Program-made: the position numbers and the translations under genes
Assembly: GCF_030010555.1 (NCBI RefSeq)
Contig: NZ_JASCQP010000021.1
Coordinates: 62,001 to 126,000, forward strand
Direction of reading: 5' to 3'
From: Halomonas rhizosphaerae
GTDB lineage: Bacteria > Pseudomonadota > Gammaproteobacteria > Pseudomonadales > Halomonadaceae
Length of the DNA: 64,000 nt
Notes under the pieces: generated by a model
What the model saw: only the letters and a program-made list of their open reading frames with translations
Told to the model about the DNA's origin: nothing
The model's database searches: none
Shown: one piece after another, positions 1 through 7,865 of the stretch
Layout of the letters: each line of letters starts with the position of its first letter
Numbering within the stretch: position 1 is the first letter of the stretch

Positions 1-204
1 GCGCGCCAGGTGCAGCATTACCGAGGAGTCCTTGCCGATGGAGTAGAGCATCACCGGGTTGGCGAACTCCGCCACCACCTCGCGGATGATGTGGATCGAC
101 TCGGCCTCGAGCTGCTGGAGGTGGGTCTGCCGCTGGCGCGACGGGACCAGGCCGGCGGCGGCCTCGACGGCGCTCTCGCGTGACGGTGCGTGAAGACTGC
201 TCAT
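1..204 (-). CDS. cysD: Sulfate adenylyltransferase subunit 2, N-terminal part (cut by window edge)
   Basis: Only the first 68 codons are present and the frame is still open at base 1. The start is the ATG at 202-204. The visible part has the CysD N-terminus, including the [16 protein letters not shown] helix and the PP-loop-type stretch [18 protein letters not shown], in which SxGKDS binds ATP. With CysN, CysD makes adenosine 5'-phosphosulfate from sulfate and ATP in cytoplasmic sulfate assimilation. The family is about 300 residues, so most of the gene lies outside the window. The AT-rich region behind the start is a likely CysB-controlled promoter. The family call is firm; the rest of the protein cannot be seen. 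Confidence 0.93.
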   Translation of the reverse strand, partial: MSSLHAPSRESAVEAAAGLVPSRQRQTHLQQLEAESIHIIREVVAEFANPVMLYSIGKDSSVMLHLAR

Positions 205-326
205 GGCCCGGCTACCTCGCATGACGTTGGGCGGGTGAGATCATGCGAGACAGGGTAACGCCGGGCCAATAATAACCCAAAAGAATTAATAACTATCTTT
301 TTATAGCCAATATGGCTATTTGTCAT
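205..326 (-). promoter_or_regulatory. AT-rich promoter region of cysD
   Basis: This 122-bp gap between cpdA and cysD is strikingly AT-rich at 265-320 compared with the GC-rich surroundings. It holds two direct TAATAAC repeats (270-276 and 287-293, 17 bp apart start to start). A palindrome lies at 303-319 (ATAGCCA, 3-nt loop, TGGCTAT). CysB-regulated promoters are typically AT-rich with TTAT/ATAA half-sites, so the repeats are a candidate CysB region; this is inference. The palindrome could instead be the cpdA terminator. Confidence 0.4.
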
Positions 327-1061
327 TCACGGGTCGACGCGCTCCACCCAGGTCGCCAGCTCGCTGTCTCGAAGCTCGATGAGGCGATAGCCCGGGCGCG
401 AGGCCTCATCGAGGGCGAAGGTCGAGGAGCCGGGAAGGAACTGGTCGGAGGTGGCGGGGCAGCCGTAGGCCGGCACCTCGCCGTCCGCCAGGACATGGGT
501 GCCGTGGAAGGCCTGGTGGACATGGCCGAAGAACACCGCCCGGACCTGGCGATGGGGGGCGACGACCCGCCAGAAGGCCTCGCCATCGGCCAGGCCGATC
601 TCGTCGAGCCAGGCCGAGCCGACGGGCAGCGGCGGATGATGCATCACCAGCAGGATCGGCCGGTCGTCGGCCGCGAGACGCTCGTCCAGGGTGGCCAGGG
701 CCGCCTCGCCCAGCTCGCCGCCGGGCCGGCCGCTCACGCGGGTATCCAGCAGCAGCGCCCGCCAGCTTCCCAGGTCCAGCTCGTCGTGTAGCGCACGACT
801 CTCGGCCATCAGCGCCGGCTGGTCGTGGTTGCCGGGGAGCCAGAACCAGGGGGCGTCGAGCCGTGTCAGCACCTGTTCCGCCAGCCGGTAGGAAGCCGCC
901 GTCTCGTCCTCGCTGACGTCACCGGTGACCAGCACCAGCTCCGGCCGCTCCCGGTTCACCGCCTCGACCACGGCCTCCAGCTGGCGCAGCGGGAAGCCCG
1001 CCCGGGCGCGAGCCGCAGGGTCGGCCCGCAGGTGGCAGTCGGTGAGCTGGACCAGTCGCAT
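327..1061 (-). CDS. cpdA: 3',5'-cyclic-AMP phosphodiesterase
   Basis: The calcineurin-like metallophosphoesterase motifs appear in order: TDCHL (D8, H10), TGD, GNHD, MHHPP and GHVH. These are the metal ligands of class III cAMP phosphodiesterases. The protein hydrolyses cAMP to AMP in the cytoplasm and so tunes CRP-type signalling. The start is the ATG at 1059-1061, which gives the family-typical MRLVQLTDCHL and has GAGGAG upstream; an upstream in-frame extension is unlikely. The length of 244 residues is close to E. coli CpdA (275). It is the last gene of nudF-yqiB-cpdA, the same order as in E. coli, which supports the call. Confidence 0.92.
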   Translation of the reverse strand: MRLVQLTDCHLRADPAARARAGFPLRQLEAVVEAVNRERPELVLVTGDVSEDETAASYRLAEQVLTRLDAPWFWLPGNHDQPALMAESRALHDELDLGSWRALLLDTRVSGRPGGELGEAALATLDERLAADDRPILLVMHHPPLPVGSAWLDEIGLADGEAFWRVVAPHRQVRAVFFGHVHQAFHGTHVLADGEVPAYGCPATSDQFLPGSSTFALDEASRPGYRLIELRDSELATWVERVDP

Positions 1062-1077
1062 CAGTGCCGCATTCTCC

Positions 1078-1524
1078 TCAGGGCAGTTGGGGCAGGTCGA
1101 GGGAGTGGCCATGGGCCAGGCCATGGTCCAGCCATTCGCCGAGGAAGCGGTTGAGCTGCAGCTTCTCGTCGGGCTGGTGCATGCGCGAGTTGGGATAGCG
1201 GTAGCGACCGTCGAAGTGACGCTGACGCTGGAAGTCGGTGACCTCGGCCATGCGCACGTCGTGGTAGAGGTGAACGCGCATGCGCGGGGTGTCGATCATC
1301 GTGTCGAGCACCCCGCGCTGGGAGACGCGCACGATGCTGGTGTAGGGGGCACGCTCCTGGAGCTTGAGGCACAGGGCCCCCAGGCGACGGCCATGGTTGA
1401 ACAGCTCGACCTCGCGGGTCTCGCCGACCTCCAGGTCGCCCAGCAGCCGGGTCAGCCGGATGAAATTGGCGGTGCACTCGCCCTGCAGGGTCTTCAGGTC
1501 GGTGACATAGGCGTTTCTCGGCAC
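1078..1524 (-). CDS. yqiB: DUF1249 family protein YqiB
   Basis: This is a 148-residue cytoplasmic protein of unknown biochemical function. It matches the YqiB/DUF1249 family through motifs such as VRVHLYHDVRMAEV, RYRYPN and HQPDEKLQLNRFL-EWL. The GTG at 1522-1524 is preferred as the start because AAGGAGG sits 5 nt before it; an ATG at 1557 would read through the end of nudF. The gene lies between nudF and cpdA exactly as in E. coli. The nudF stop is 1 nt from this GTG, so the two are probably translationally coupled. Confidence 0.88.
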   Translation of the reverse strand: MPRNAYVTDLKTLQGECTANFIRLTRLLGDLEVGETREVELFNHGRRLGALCLKLQERAPYTSIVRVSQRGVLDTMIDTPRMRVHLYHDVRMAEVTDFQRQRHFDGRYRYPNSRMHQPDEKLQLNRFLGEWLDHGLAHGHSLDLPQLP

Positions 1525-1525
1525 G

Positions 1526-2176
1526 CTACCTCCTTGCTCGCAACGATGCGCGTTCACCGGCCAGCCAGTGGAAGGCGATCAGGCACATGGCATTGTCGAG
1601 TCGCCCGGCCTGCAGGAGTTCCCAGGCCCGGGTAAACGGCAGCACATGCACGCGGATATCCTCGTGCTCCTCGTCGAGCCCGTGCACCCCACCGAGGCCA
1701 CGGCTGTCGACCAGGCCACAGAACAGGGTGACCCGCTCGTCGCAGGCCCCGGGGCTCGGATAGTAGGTGTGCAGCTCGACCAGCTCGCCCACCTCGCAAC
1801 CGGCCTCCTCCATGGCCTCGCGTCGCGCTACCTCGGTGACACTCTCGCCACGCTCGACCAGCCCGGCCACCACCTCCATCTTCCAGGGGGAATCGGGGTC
1901 GTCGAGGGCACCGGCGCGGAACTGCTCGACCAGCACCACGGTGTCGCGCTCCACGTCGTAGAGCAGCACCCCCACCGCATCGTGACGATGGTGCACCTCG
2001 CGCACCACCCTGCCGCTCCAGCCGCCCTCGAAGAGGCGGTGGCGCAGGTGGAGCTCCTCCAGCCGGAAGAAGCCCTGGTGCAGGCAGCGACGCTCGGCCA
2101 GGTCCACGTCGGCGGCCGTGAAGGGCACCGCGAGGGGCAGGTCCTGATCGTCTGCGGGCGGGCGGGTCTCGCTCAT
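1526..2176 (-). CDS. nudF: ADP-ribose pyrophosphatase (Nudix)
   Basis: This is a 216-residue Nudix hydrolase with a complete Nudix box at about residues 105-127 (GLVERGE...RREAMEEAG). It would cleave ADP-ribose and related ADP-sugars to AMP and sugar phosphate, limiting free ADP-ribose in the cytoplasm. Length and N-terminal beta domain agree with NudF/AdpP (209 residues in E. coli), and so does its place ahead of yqiB-cpdA. The ATG at 2174-2176 is preceded by GGAGACC. Three Nudix enzymes occur in this window (also rppH and nudE), but only this one sits in the cpdA operon. Confidence 0.92.
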   Translation of the reverse strand: MSETRPPADDQDLPLAVPFTAADVDLAERRCLHQGFFRLEELHLRHRLFEGGWSGRVVREVHHRHDAVGVLLYDVERDTVVLVEQFRAGALDDPDSPWKMEVVAGLVERGESVTEVARREAMEEAGCEVGELVELHTYYPSPGACDERVTLFCGLVDSRGLGGVHGLDEEHEDIRVHVLPFTRAWELLQAGRLDNAMCLIAFHWLAGERASLRARR

Positions 2177-2255
2177 GCCGGTCTCCGGGTCGCGCAAAGG
2201 CTCCATTATCGGGACCGGGAGCGGGAATGCCAACCGCCCTGCCCTCCGGTGAGCC

Positions 2256-2891
2256 TCAGAAACGCTCCAGCAGCGCCCTGGCCTCCTCGCGCAGCGCCTC
2301 GTCGGAGGCCCGGCGAGCTTCCCTGGCCTGGCCGACCAAAGCGCGACGGGCATGCTCGCGGGCCTCGTCGTGGCGATCCTCGTCGTCGAGGAAGTCGGCA
2401 TAATAGTAGTTGACGTCGATGCCCTGGGGGCGAATCGACAAGGCGCGGCGAAACATCCTGTCGGCGGTCTCGTCATCGCCGAAGGCCACCGGCCACCCCG
2501 GCGCCCGGTGATAGAGGGCTCCCAGGGTCACCCAGGCGGAGCCGTTGTGCCCCTCGGGGTCGAGCTCGACGGCACGCTCCAGGGCATCGCGGGCGCTCTT
2601 GGCGCTGGAGAGCGCGCCCAGGCCACTGCGCTCGCGGGCCCAGGACGCCTCGATGATGCCCTGCCATACCAGCGGCGTGGCCGCGTTTGGGTGCTCGGCC
2701 ACCAGCCGCTCGGCCTGACCGGCCAACGCCTTGAGGCCATCGCCACGCTCGCCCTCGGCCTGCTCGGTGATCACCCGCTCCCAATGGTTCTTGATGCCTT
2801 CCACCCGGGCCTCCCAGGCGTGGACACTCGCCAGCGGCAGGGTGGCCAGGCTCAAGCCCAGGGCGGTGGCAAGCAGTCGGCGTCGCATCAT
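2256..2891 (-). CDS. Secreted TPR-like repeat protein
   Basis: This 211-residue protein starts MMRRRLLATALGLSLATLPLASVHA, a typical signal peptide cleaved after AHA-type residues. The mature part is helical with TPR-like repeats, for example ARDALERAVELDPEG followed by AWVTLGALYHRAPG and MFRRALSIRP. A run of AREHARRAL/REEARALLERF helices ends it. It is probably a periplasmic scaffold, but no partner is evident and no enzyme motif is seen. The ATG at 2889-2891 has AAGGAG 7 nt upstream and is chosen over upstream in-frame codons. It is transcribed divergently from greB and lies 79 nt upstream of nudF. Confidence 0.75.
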   Translation of the reverse strand: MMRRRLLATALGLSLATLPLASVHAWEARVEGIKNHWERVITEQAEGERGDGLKALAGQAERLVAEHPNAATPLVWQGIIEASWARERSGLGALSSAKSARDALERAVELDPEGHNGSAWVTLGALYHRAPGWPVAFGDDETADRMFRRALSIRPQGIDVNYYYADFLDDEDRHDEAREHARRALVGQAREARRASDEALREEARALLERF

Positions 2892-3035
2892 CTCGCATCT
2901 CCTTCGGGGTATTGGCATTGTGGTTCCCTTCCGCAATGTAACGAACGTTTGAATGATTCACCAGCCATGCCTGGCTTGGCCAGATCGACCGCTTGGCGTA
3001 TGTTCGCCGTCAGACACCAGACCGCGAGGAACGCC

Positions 3036-3575
3036 ATGAAAGGCCGCAACATGACGCGCTGGCGGGACCCCGCCAAGGACCCGCGCCAGGAACCCAAGAG
3101 CAACCTGATCACCGCCGAGGGGGCCGAGCGGCTGCGCGGCATCCTCGACCACCTCTCGAGGGTCAAGCGCCCAGCCCTCTCGGCCAAGGTGGGCGAGGCG
3201 GCGGCACTGGGCGACCGCAGCGAGAACGCCGACTACACCTACAACAAGAAGGAGCTCAACCGGGTCATCGCCCGCATCCGCTACCTGACCAAGCGCCTCG
3301 ACGAACTCACCGTGGTGGACCGCCTGCCGGCGGATACCGACAAGGTCTTCTTCGGCGCCTTCGTCACCCTGGAGGACGAGGAGGGCGAGGAGATGCGCAT
3401 CCGCCTCGTCGGGCATGACGAGACCGACACCACCAAGCGCTGGATCAGCGTCGACGCCCCGCTGGCGAAGGCCCTGCTCGGCAGGGCGCTGGACGACGAG
3501 GTGACGGTGACCGCCCCGGGCGGCGAGACCACCTACGTGATCACCGAGATCGTCTATCGCGACCCGCGGGCATAG
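3036..3575 (+). CDS. greB: Transcription elongation factor GreB
   Basis: This is a 179-residue Gre factor with the N-terminal coiled coil and the signature ALGDRSENADYTYNKKEL, whose acidic tip residues reach the RNA polymerase secondary channel and stimulate RNA cleavage of backtracked complexes. The C-terminal FKBP-like domain follows (VFFGAFVTLED... SVDAPLAKALLG). NKKELNR and VFFGA favour GreB over GreA. The ATG at 3036 has GAGGA 5 nt upstream; the ATG at 3051 would give 174 residues. It is about 20 residues longer than E. coli GreB because of a basic N-terminal lead. It is followed closely by the DUF4160 remnant. Confidence 0.93.
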   Translation: MKGRNMTRWRDPAKDPRQEPKSNLITAEGAERLRGILDHLSRVKRPALSAKVGEAAALGDRSENADYTYNKKELNRVIARIRYLTKRLDELTVVDRLPADTDKVFFGAFVTLEDEEGEEMRIRLVGHDETDTTKRWISVDAPLAKALLGRALDDEVTVTAPGGETTYVITEIVYRDPRA

Positions 3576-3585
3576 GAGGCTCACT

Positions 3586-3841
3586 ATGCCGGTCGTCTTC
3601 CACTACAAGGGGACGGTTTTTCTTCTTCTCCAACGAAGGCAACCCGCTGGAGCCCATCCATATCCATGCCGAGAGTGGTGATGGGGAAGCCAAGATATGG
3701 CTCGACCCGCAGGTCGCTATCGCCAGCAGCGCTGGCTACAATCGAAAGCAGTTGTCACAGCTCATGCAACTGGTTGAAGAACATCGTAGTGAAATCGAGA
3801 GGGCCTGGAATGAGCATTTCCGCCAAGACCGTCGGCTTTGA
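3586..3841 (+). pseudogene. DUF4160 family protein, frameshifted
   Basis: The ATG at 3586 follows AGGAGG and begins MPVVFHYKG in frame 1, which then runs to a stop after 31 codons. From 3611 the next frame encodes the rest of a DUF4160 protein: GRFFFFSNEGNPLEPIHIHAE, GDGEAKIWLDP, and a helical C-terminus ending ERAWNEHFRQDRRL at 3841. Removing one G from the GGGG run at 3609-3612 restores a complete protein of 84 residues. The break is therefore a +1 error in a homopolymer, either a real mutation or a sequencing artefact. DUF4160 is usually paired with DUF2442, as here. Its function is unknown; a toxin-antitoxin role is sometimes suspected. Confidence 0.8.
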
Positions 3842-4064
3842 CGACTACACCATGTGGGTCGAGCTCAACGACGGTAGAACATTGGGCATTCCACTGGCCT
3901 GGTTTCCCCGGCTGCTGCACGCAAGTCCAGTCGAAAGGGCCAAGTGTCGTATCAGCTATTCCGGCAAGGGCCTGCACTGGGATGATCTTGACGAAGACAT
4001 CTCTGTCGAGGGCCTCCTCGCCGGTCGTGGCGACGTGACTCAGCACCATGAGCACGTTGCCTGA
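3810..4064 (+). CDS. DUF2442 family protein
   Basis: This 84-residue protein shows the DUF2442 pattern: a short beta-rich domain with VELNDGRTLGIPLAWFPRLLHAS, then YSGKGLHWDDLDEDISVEGLLAG. The ATG at 3810 lies inside the end of the DUF4160 gene (32-nt overlap in another frame), the usual arrangement for this pair. Such proteins are small and cytoplasmic, with no assigned enzyme activity. The intact frame contrasts with the shifted partner. The stop codon abuts the rsmC stop on the other strand with no gap. Confidence 0.85.
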   Translation: MSISAKTVGFDDYTMWVELNDGRTLGIPLAWFPRLLHASPVERAKCRISYSGKGLHWDDLDEDISVEGLLAGRGDVTQHHEHVA

Positions 4065-5057
4065 TCAACCCTTCACCGCCCGATAGACCCGGAAGCGCCG
4101 GTCGTCGGCCAGGACCTCGAAGGCGCCGAAGGCGCGCTCCAGCAGGTCCGGATAGGGCAGGAAGGCGTTGGCCACCAGGATCAGCTGGCCGCCGGGGTGC
4201 AGGTGGTCGGGGGCCTCGAGGATCAACCGCCCCGCGGGGCCATAGTCGATCGCCCGCTCCTGGTGGAAGGGCGGGTTACTGACGATGGCATCGAAGCGTC
4301 GCTCCCCCAGCGCCGTGTAGACATCGCTCGCCAGGACCTCGCCCTCGAGGTCGTTGGCTGCCAGGGTGCGTCGGGTCGCCTCCACCGCGAAGTGGCCCAC
4401 ATCCACTGCCGTGACCCGCGCCCCATGCCGGGCCAGCCAGGCCGCCAGGATGCCGTCGCCGCAGCCCACGTCGAGAACATCATGCTGCGTCGCCGGGAGA
4501 AAAGCAGGCAACGTCTCCAGCAGCAGCCGGGTACCATCATCCAGCTTGCCGTGGCCGAACACACCCGGATGGCTGACCAGCCGAATGCTTTCTGCCTCGA
4601 AGGTGGTCCAGGCATCGTCCGGGTCGATGCCCACCCGGTCCAGGCGGGTCGCATAGAGCCCGCAGCGCCGTGCGCTGTCCACCTTGCGACAGCCCAGCCC
4701 CAGGGCCGCCAGCGCCTTGAGAACCCGCTTGATGCCGCCCTGGTTCTCGCCCACCAGCTGCAGCGGGGTACCCGGCGGCAGGTGGGCACATAGCCACAGC
4801 AGCCACCACTCGCCCAGGGCGTGGCTCTTGGGCCAGAACAGCACCGCCCCCGGCGGGGCCGGTATCCCACCCTCGAAGGGCGAATACGCCGCCCTCCCCC
4901 GCAACCGCCAGGCCGCGAGAATGCCCTGGTCGGCGGAGAGCAGGCTCCTCTCCCCGGCTTCCAGCCAGGCGTCCCTGGGTGGCGCAACCCACAGCCAGCC
5001 GCAGTAGTCTGCATCCTGGCGCTCCAGCAGCTCGCAGACGGGGGTCTCGGCACTCAT
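4065..5057 (-). CDS. rsmC: 16S rRNA guanine-N2 methyltransferase (G1207)
   Basis: This 330-residue protein has the RsmC layout: an inactive N-terminal methyltransferase-like domain and a catalytic C-terminal domain. The latter carries LDVGCGDG (SAM site, about residue 195) and SNPPFH, the N-P-P-F motif of base-amino N-methyltransferases. It methylates G1207 of 16S rRNA in the small subunit. The ATG at 5055-5057 has GAGGAG upstream and overlaps the cmoM stop by 4 nt, so the two are coupled. RsmC and its paralogue RlmG look alike; the order after cmoM and the length favour RsmC. Confidence 0.87.
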   Translation of the reverse strand: MSAETPVCELLERQDADYCGWLWVAPPRDAWLEAGERSLLSADQGILAAWRLRGRAAYSPFEGGIPAPPGAVLFWPKSHALGEWWLLWLCAHLPPGTPLQLVGENQGGIKRVLKALAALGLGCRKVDSARRCGLYATRLDRVGIDPDDAWTTFEAESIRLVSHPGVFGHGKLDDGTRLLLETLPAFLPATQHDVLDVGCGDGILAAWLARHGARVTAVDVGHFAVEATRRTLAANDLEGEVLASDVYTALGERRFDAIVSNPPFHQERAIDYGPAGRLILEAPDHLHPGGQLILVANAFLPYPDLLERAFGAFEVLADDRRFRVYRAVKG

Positions 5058-5863
5058 GCGGTGGTCTCCTCGGGGGGACGTATCGGTCGCTGCAGGGTAT
5101 AGAGCAGGTAGCGACCCAGACGCCAGTGGGGGTCGACGCGACAATAGCGCTGCTCCAGTGCCAGCAGGCGTTCCCGGTCGGCATCGCTCTCCGGCGGTTG
5201 GCGCAGATAGTCGGCGAAGACCCGGATGCCCGCCATCTCACGGATTACCAGGCCACTCTCGGCGCTCCAGGCCTCGACCTGGCCATGAGTCAGCGGCGAG
5301 ATCGGCGTCAACCGCTTGCGCAGCCCCCTGCCCTCGAGTCGGTCGGCCAGGGCTTTCTCCAGATTGCCCTTGACCACGTTGGAGAGCCTGAGGGCGTCCC
5401 GGTTGAACACCATCAGCGAGAGCTGACCGCCTGGCGACAGCAGGCCGGCCAGGGTGGCCAGGGCCCCGCGCGGATCCGCGAGCCACTCCAGCACGGCATG
5501 GCAGACGATCAACGGCCAGGGGCCGGGCGCCAGCTCGGGAAGCGCCTGGAGCGGCGCCTGCAGAACGTTCACCTCCCGGCCCGCCAACTGCTCCCGCGCC
5601 TGGGCCAGCATCTCGCCAGAGGGCTCGGCCAAGGTCACCGCATGGCCACGTGCGGCAAACCAGTCGGCCTGCTGGCCCAGGCCGCCACCTACGTCGAGCA
5701 GCGGCTGGCCGCGAAGGTCGAGCATCTCGGGCAGCAGGCGGTCGAGCAGCGCCAGACGCAGCTCGCCGCGGGCCCCGCCGTAGAGGCTCGCGGCGAACTT
5801 GTCGGCCAGGCCGTCGAAGTGACGGTCACCAGCCGGTGAAAGAGGAGAAACGGGTTCGGACAT
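5054..5863 (-). CDS. cmoM: tRNA 5-carboxymethoxyuridine methyltransferase
   Basis: This is a 269-residue class I SAM methyltransferase of the CmoM (SmtA/YecO) type. It opens with FDGLADKFAASLYGGARGELR, then LLDVGGGLGQQ as SAM motif I, CHAVLEWLADP and PGGQLSLMVFN. The C-terminus has RVFADYLR and LEQRYCRVDPHWRLGRYL, all as in E. coli CmoM. It methylates cmo5U34 to mcmo5U34 in the wobble position of several tRNAs. The ATG at 5861-5863 is preferred over a GTG at 5872; the ribosome site is weak in both. It overlaps rsmC by 4 nt. Confidence 0.88.
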   Translation of the reverse strand: MSEPVSPLSPAGDRHFDGLADKFAASLYGGARGELRLALLDRLLPEMLDLRGQPLLDVGGGLGQQADWFAARGHAVTLAEPSGEMLAQAREQLAGREVNVLQAPLQALPELAPGPWPLIVCHAVLEWLADPRGALATLAGLLSPGGQLSLMVFNRDALRLSNVVKGNLEKALADRLEGRGLRKRLTPISPLTHGQVEAWSAESGLVIREMAGIRVFADYLRQPPESDADRERLLALEQRYCRVDPHWRLGRYLLYTLQRPIRPPEETTA

Positions 5864-5952
5864 GCCGGCCACCGGTCGCGGGTTTGCCGTGCATTCTACT
5901 CGGGAATCCCGCCGGACTCATGGCCCGCGGCAAGGCCCAGGCCCACTGCGGG

Positions 5953-5981
5953 TTTATCTCGGCGGTTCAGGCGCTTATAAT
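5953..5981 (+). promoter_or_regulatory. Promoter of the tRNA-Arg gene
   Basis: A perfect -10 box TATAAT lies at 5976-5981, 12 bp before the mature tRNA. A weak -35 (TTTATC, 5953-5958) is placed 17 bp upstream. The short G+C-rich stretch after the -10 box resembles a stringent discriminator. Confidence 0.7.
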
Positions 5982-5993
5982 GCGCCCGGTCGC

Positions 5994-6070
5994 GCCCCCA
6001 TAGCTCAGCTGGATAGAGCGTCCCCCTCCTAAGGGGAAGGTCTCAGGTTCGAATCCTGATGGGGGCGCCA
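5994..6070 (+). tRNA. tRNA-Arg (anticodon CCU)
   Basis: This is a 77-nt cloverleaf with CCA encoded. The acceptor stem pairs 5994-6000 with 6060-6066, and the discriminator is G6067. The D arm holds TAGCTCAGCTGGATAGAGC. The anticodon stem TCCCC/GGGGA encloses the loop CTCCTAA, which gives anticodon CCT and reads AGG. The T arm is TCAGG TTCGAAT CCTGA. It has its own promoter. tRNA genes are common integration sites, but no integrase is seen within the next 10 kb. Confidence 0.96.
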
Positions 6071-6299
6071 GTAATTTCAATGATTTGCGTAAAAACAAGC
6101 AATCATTTCCATAGTCAAGATCGCTTTCGCCCCTACATACGCCCCCGCACTCTCCTGAGTAGGCCCCAAGATTCGGGCAACTACGCGACTCCAGCAACTG
6201 GGTGTACTGGCGCCTCATCTCCAGCCCGAGGCCCATGGGCGAATCAGGTTCTTCTCCCCAAAGTTGTCGATGGATATTCCCCATCCTCCAGGCAGCGCG
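6071..6299. other. Non-coding stretch after tRNA-Arg
   Basis: This 229-bp stretch lies between the tRNA and the stop of the CBS/CorC gene. It is less GC-rich than its neighbours and has no convincing gene on either strand. A minus-strand reading frame that crosses the tRNA gives the familiar false peptide derived from antisense tRNA and was discarded. No terminator with a clear U-run and no repeat of the tRNA 3' end was recognised. Confidence 0.5.
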
Positions 6300-7595
6300 T
6301 CAGCACGTCGGCGTTTCGCTCGCTGCAGTGGTTCGCTGAACAAGCAGTTGATCGATTCGCTGTCCATCCATGTCGACGACTTCGATCCGCCAGTCGCCGA
6401 CAGTCACGTGCTGGCCCACCTTCGGCAGTTCCTCGGCCCGGTGCAGGACGAGGCCGGCCACGGTCTCGTAGTCAGAAGCCTCCTCCAGCGTGATGCCGAT
6501 GTGGTCGGCGAACTCGTCGACAGGCATCGAGCCGGCGACTAGCAGGGAGCCGTCCGATCGCTCGACCAGCTTGGGTTCGTTCACTTCCGCGTCATCGAAT
6601 CCCCCTGTGATGGCGCTGAGAATATCCATGGGGGTGATGATGCCCTCGAAATGACCGTACTCATCGTAGACGAGGAGCATTTGCTCGGGGGCTGCCTTGA
6701 GTTGCTCGATCACCTGCATTGCCGGCAGGGCATCGTTGACCACCGGGGCAGGTCGCAGGAGCGATCCGGGATCGAAGCCTTCTTCCGCCACCTGCAGAAG
6801 ATCACGACTGTGAAGGATGCCGACGATGTCGTCCTGCCCGCCATAACGCAGCGGGAGGCGTGAGCGGCCGGAGGCGAGAAACCGGGCGAGGATCTCAGTA
6901 CGGGTATCGCCGATCTCGGCAAGCTCGACCTCGTGCCGCGGGGTCATCAAGCCGCGTGCGCAGCGGTCGGCGATGCGCATGACCCCGGCGATCATCCTGG
7001 TTTCCCCCTTCTCGATGGTGCCAGCGCCCTCCGCCTCGGTGATGAGCGTCCGGATCTCTTCGTCGCTGACAACAGCCTTCTGCTTGCCCGAATGTCCGAT
7101 CAGCATGAGCACGAGCTTGCCCGACCGGTCCAGCAGCCAGACGAGGGGCAGGGCAGCGCGGGAAAGAAGCTGCATCGCCGGCGCAATGCGGGAAGCGACC
7201 GACTCTGGGTTGGCCAACGCGATCTGCTTGGGAACGAGTTCGCCGATGATCAGGGAGAGGTAGGTAATGACGACGACGACCATACCGACGCCCAGCGGGT
7301 CGGCGAGGCGTGCAGGAATCCCGAGGCCAGGCAGCGCTTCGGCGAGCCGGATACCCAGCGTCGCCCCGGAGAAGGCACCGGAGAGCACACCGACCAGGGT
7401 GATCCCGATCTGGACAGTCGAGAGAAACCGCCCCGGGTCCTCGGAGAGAGCGAGGGCGATTCTGGCCCCCTGCGAGCCGCCCGCGGCGCGTGTCTTGAGG
7501 CGCGTCGGTCGGGAGGAGACGATCGCCAGCTCCGACATGGCGAGCAGGCCGTTCAGCAGGATCAGGGCCAGGACGATGAGGGTGTCGAGGAGCAT
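6300..7595 (-). CDS. CorC/HlyC family membrane protein (DUF21-CBS-CorC)
   Basis: This is a 431-residue inner-membrane protein. The N-terminal CNNM/DUF21 transmembrane domain (about residues 1-180) contains SELAIVSSRPTRL and the conserved VITYLSLIIGELVPKQIAL. Two CBS motifs follow (about 210-340; RGLMTPRHEVELAEIGDT and LLVYDEYGHFEGIITPMDIL), and then the CorC/HlyC C-terminal domain (DEFADHIGI, ETVAGLVLHRAEELPKVGQHV). Relatives export Mg2+/Co2+ or are annotated as hemolysin-like; the substrate here is unproven. The ATG at 7593-7595 starts directly at the first membrane helix, and the ribosome site is weak. It stands alone between the tRNA and the GntR cluster. Confidence 0.87.
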   Translation of the reverse strand: MLLDTLIVLALILLNGLLAMSELAIVSSRPTRLKTRAAGGSQGARIALALSEDPGRFLSTVQIGITLVGVLSGAFSGATLGIRLAEALPGLGIPARLADPLGVGMVVVVITYLSLIIGELVPKQIALANPESVASRIAPAMQLLSRAALPLVWLLDRSGKLVLMLIGHSGKQKAVVSDEEIRTLITEAEGAGTIEKGETRMIAGVMRIADRCARGLMTPRHEVELAEIGDTRTEILARFLASGRSRLPLRYGGQDDIVGILHSRDLLQVAEEGFDPGSLLRPAPVVNDALPAMQVIEQLKAAPEQMLLVYDEYGHFEGIITPMDILSAITGGFDDAEVNEPKLVERSDGSLLVAGSMPVDEFADHIGITLEEASDYETVAGLVLHRAEELPKVGQHVTVGDWRIEVVDMDGQRIDQLLVQRTTAASETPTC

Positions 7596-7865
7596 AGGAC
7601 TCGGTAGGGGGGACAACGGCAGGTAGCGCTCAGGAGAGTCCGCCACAAGGGGGAGAGCCGTTTGATGATGGCACAGGACCCGTGTGACCGTCACGGTACG
7701 ACGCGAGTCAAAGCGGCGCTCCCTCGCGGTTTCCACTGTCCCCCACCGCTCCCTTTCGGCCTTGCCGGACCGGGGCGGTGAGACGTTTCCCGGGGGCACT
7801 GCATGCACGTCGGCTATCCCTGATACTCACTGACATGCAGCACCTCGGTACGCTCTCTAACGAGC

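Noticed and set aside
5967-6284. Minus-strand 105-residue frame crossing the tRNA-Arg gene
   Set aside because: It contains the known false peptide made from antisense tRNA (FEPETFPLGGGRSIQLSYG). It is not a gene.
6000-6300. Genomic island inserted at tRNA-Arg
   Set aside because: No integrase, no repeat of the tRNA 3' end and no composition shift on the far side. The next genes look chromosomal.
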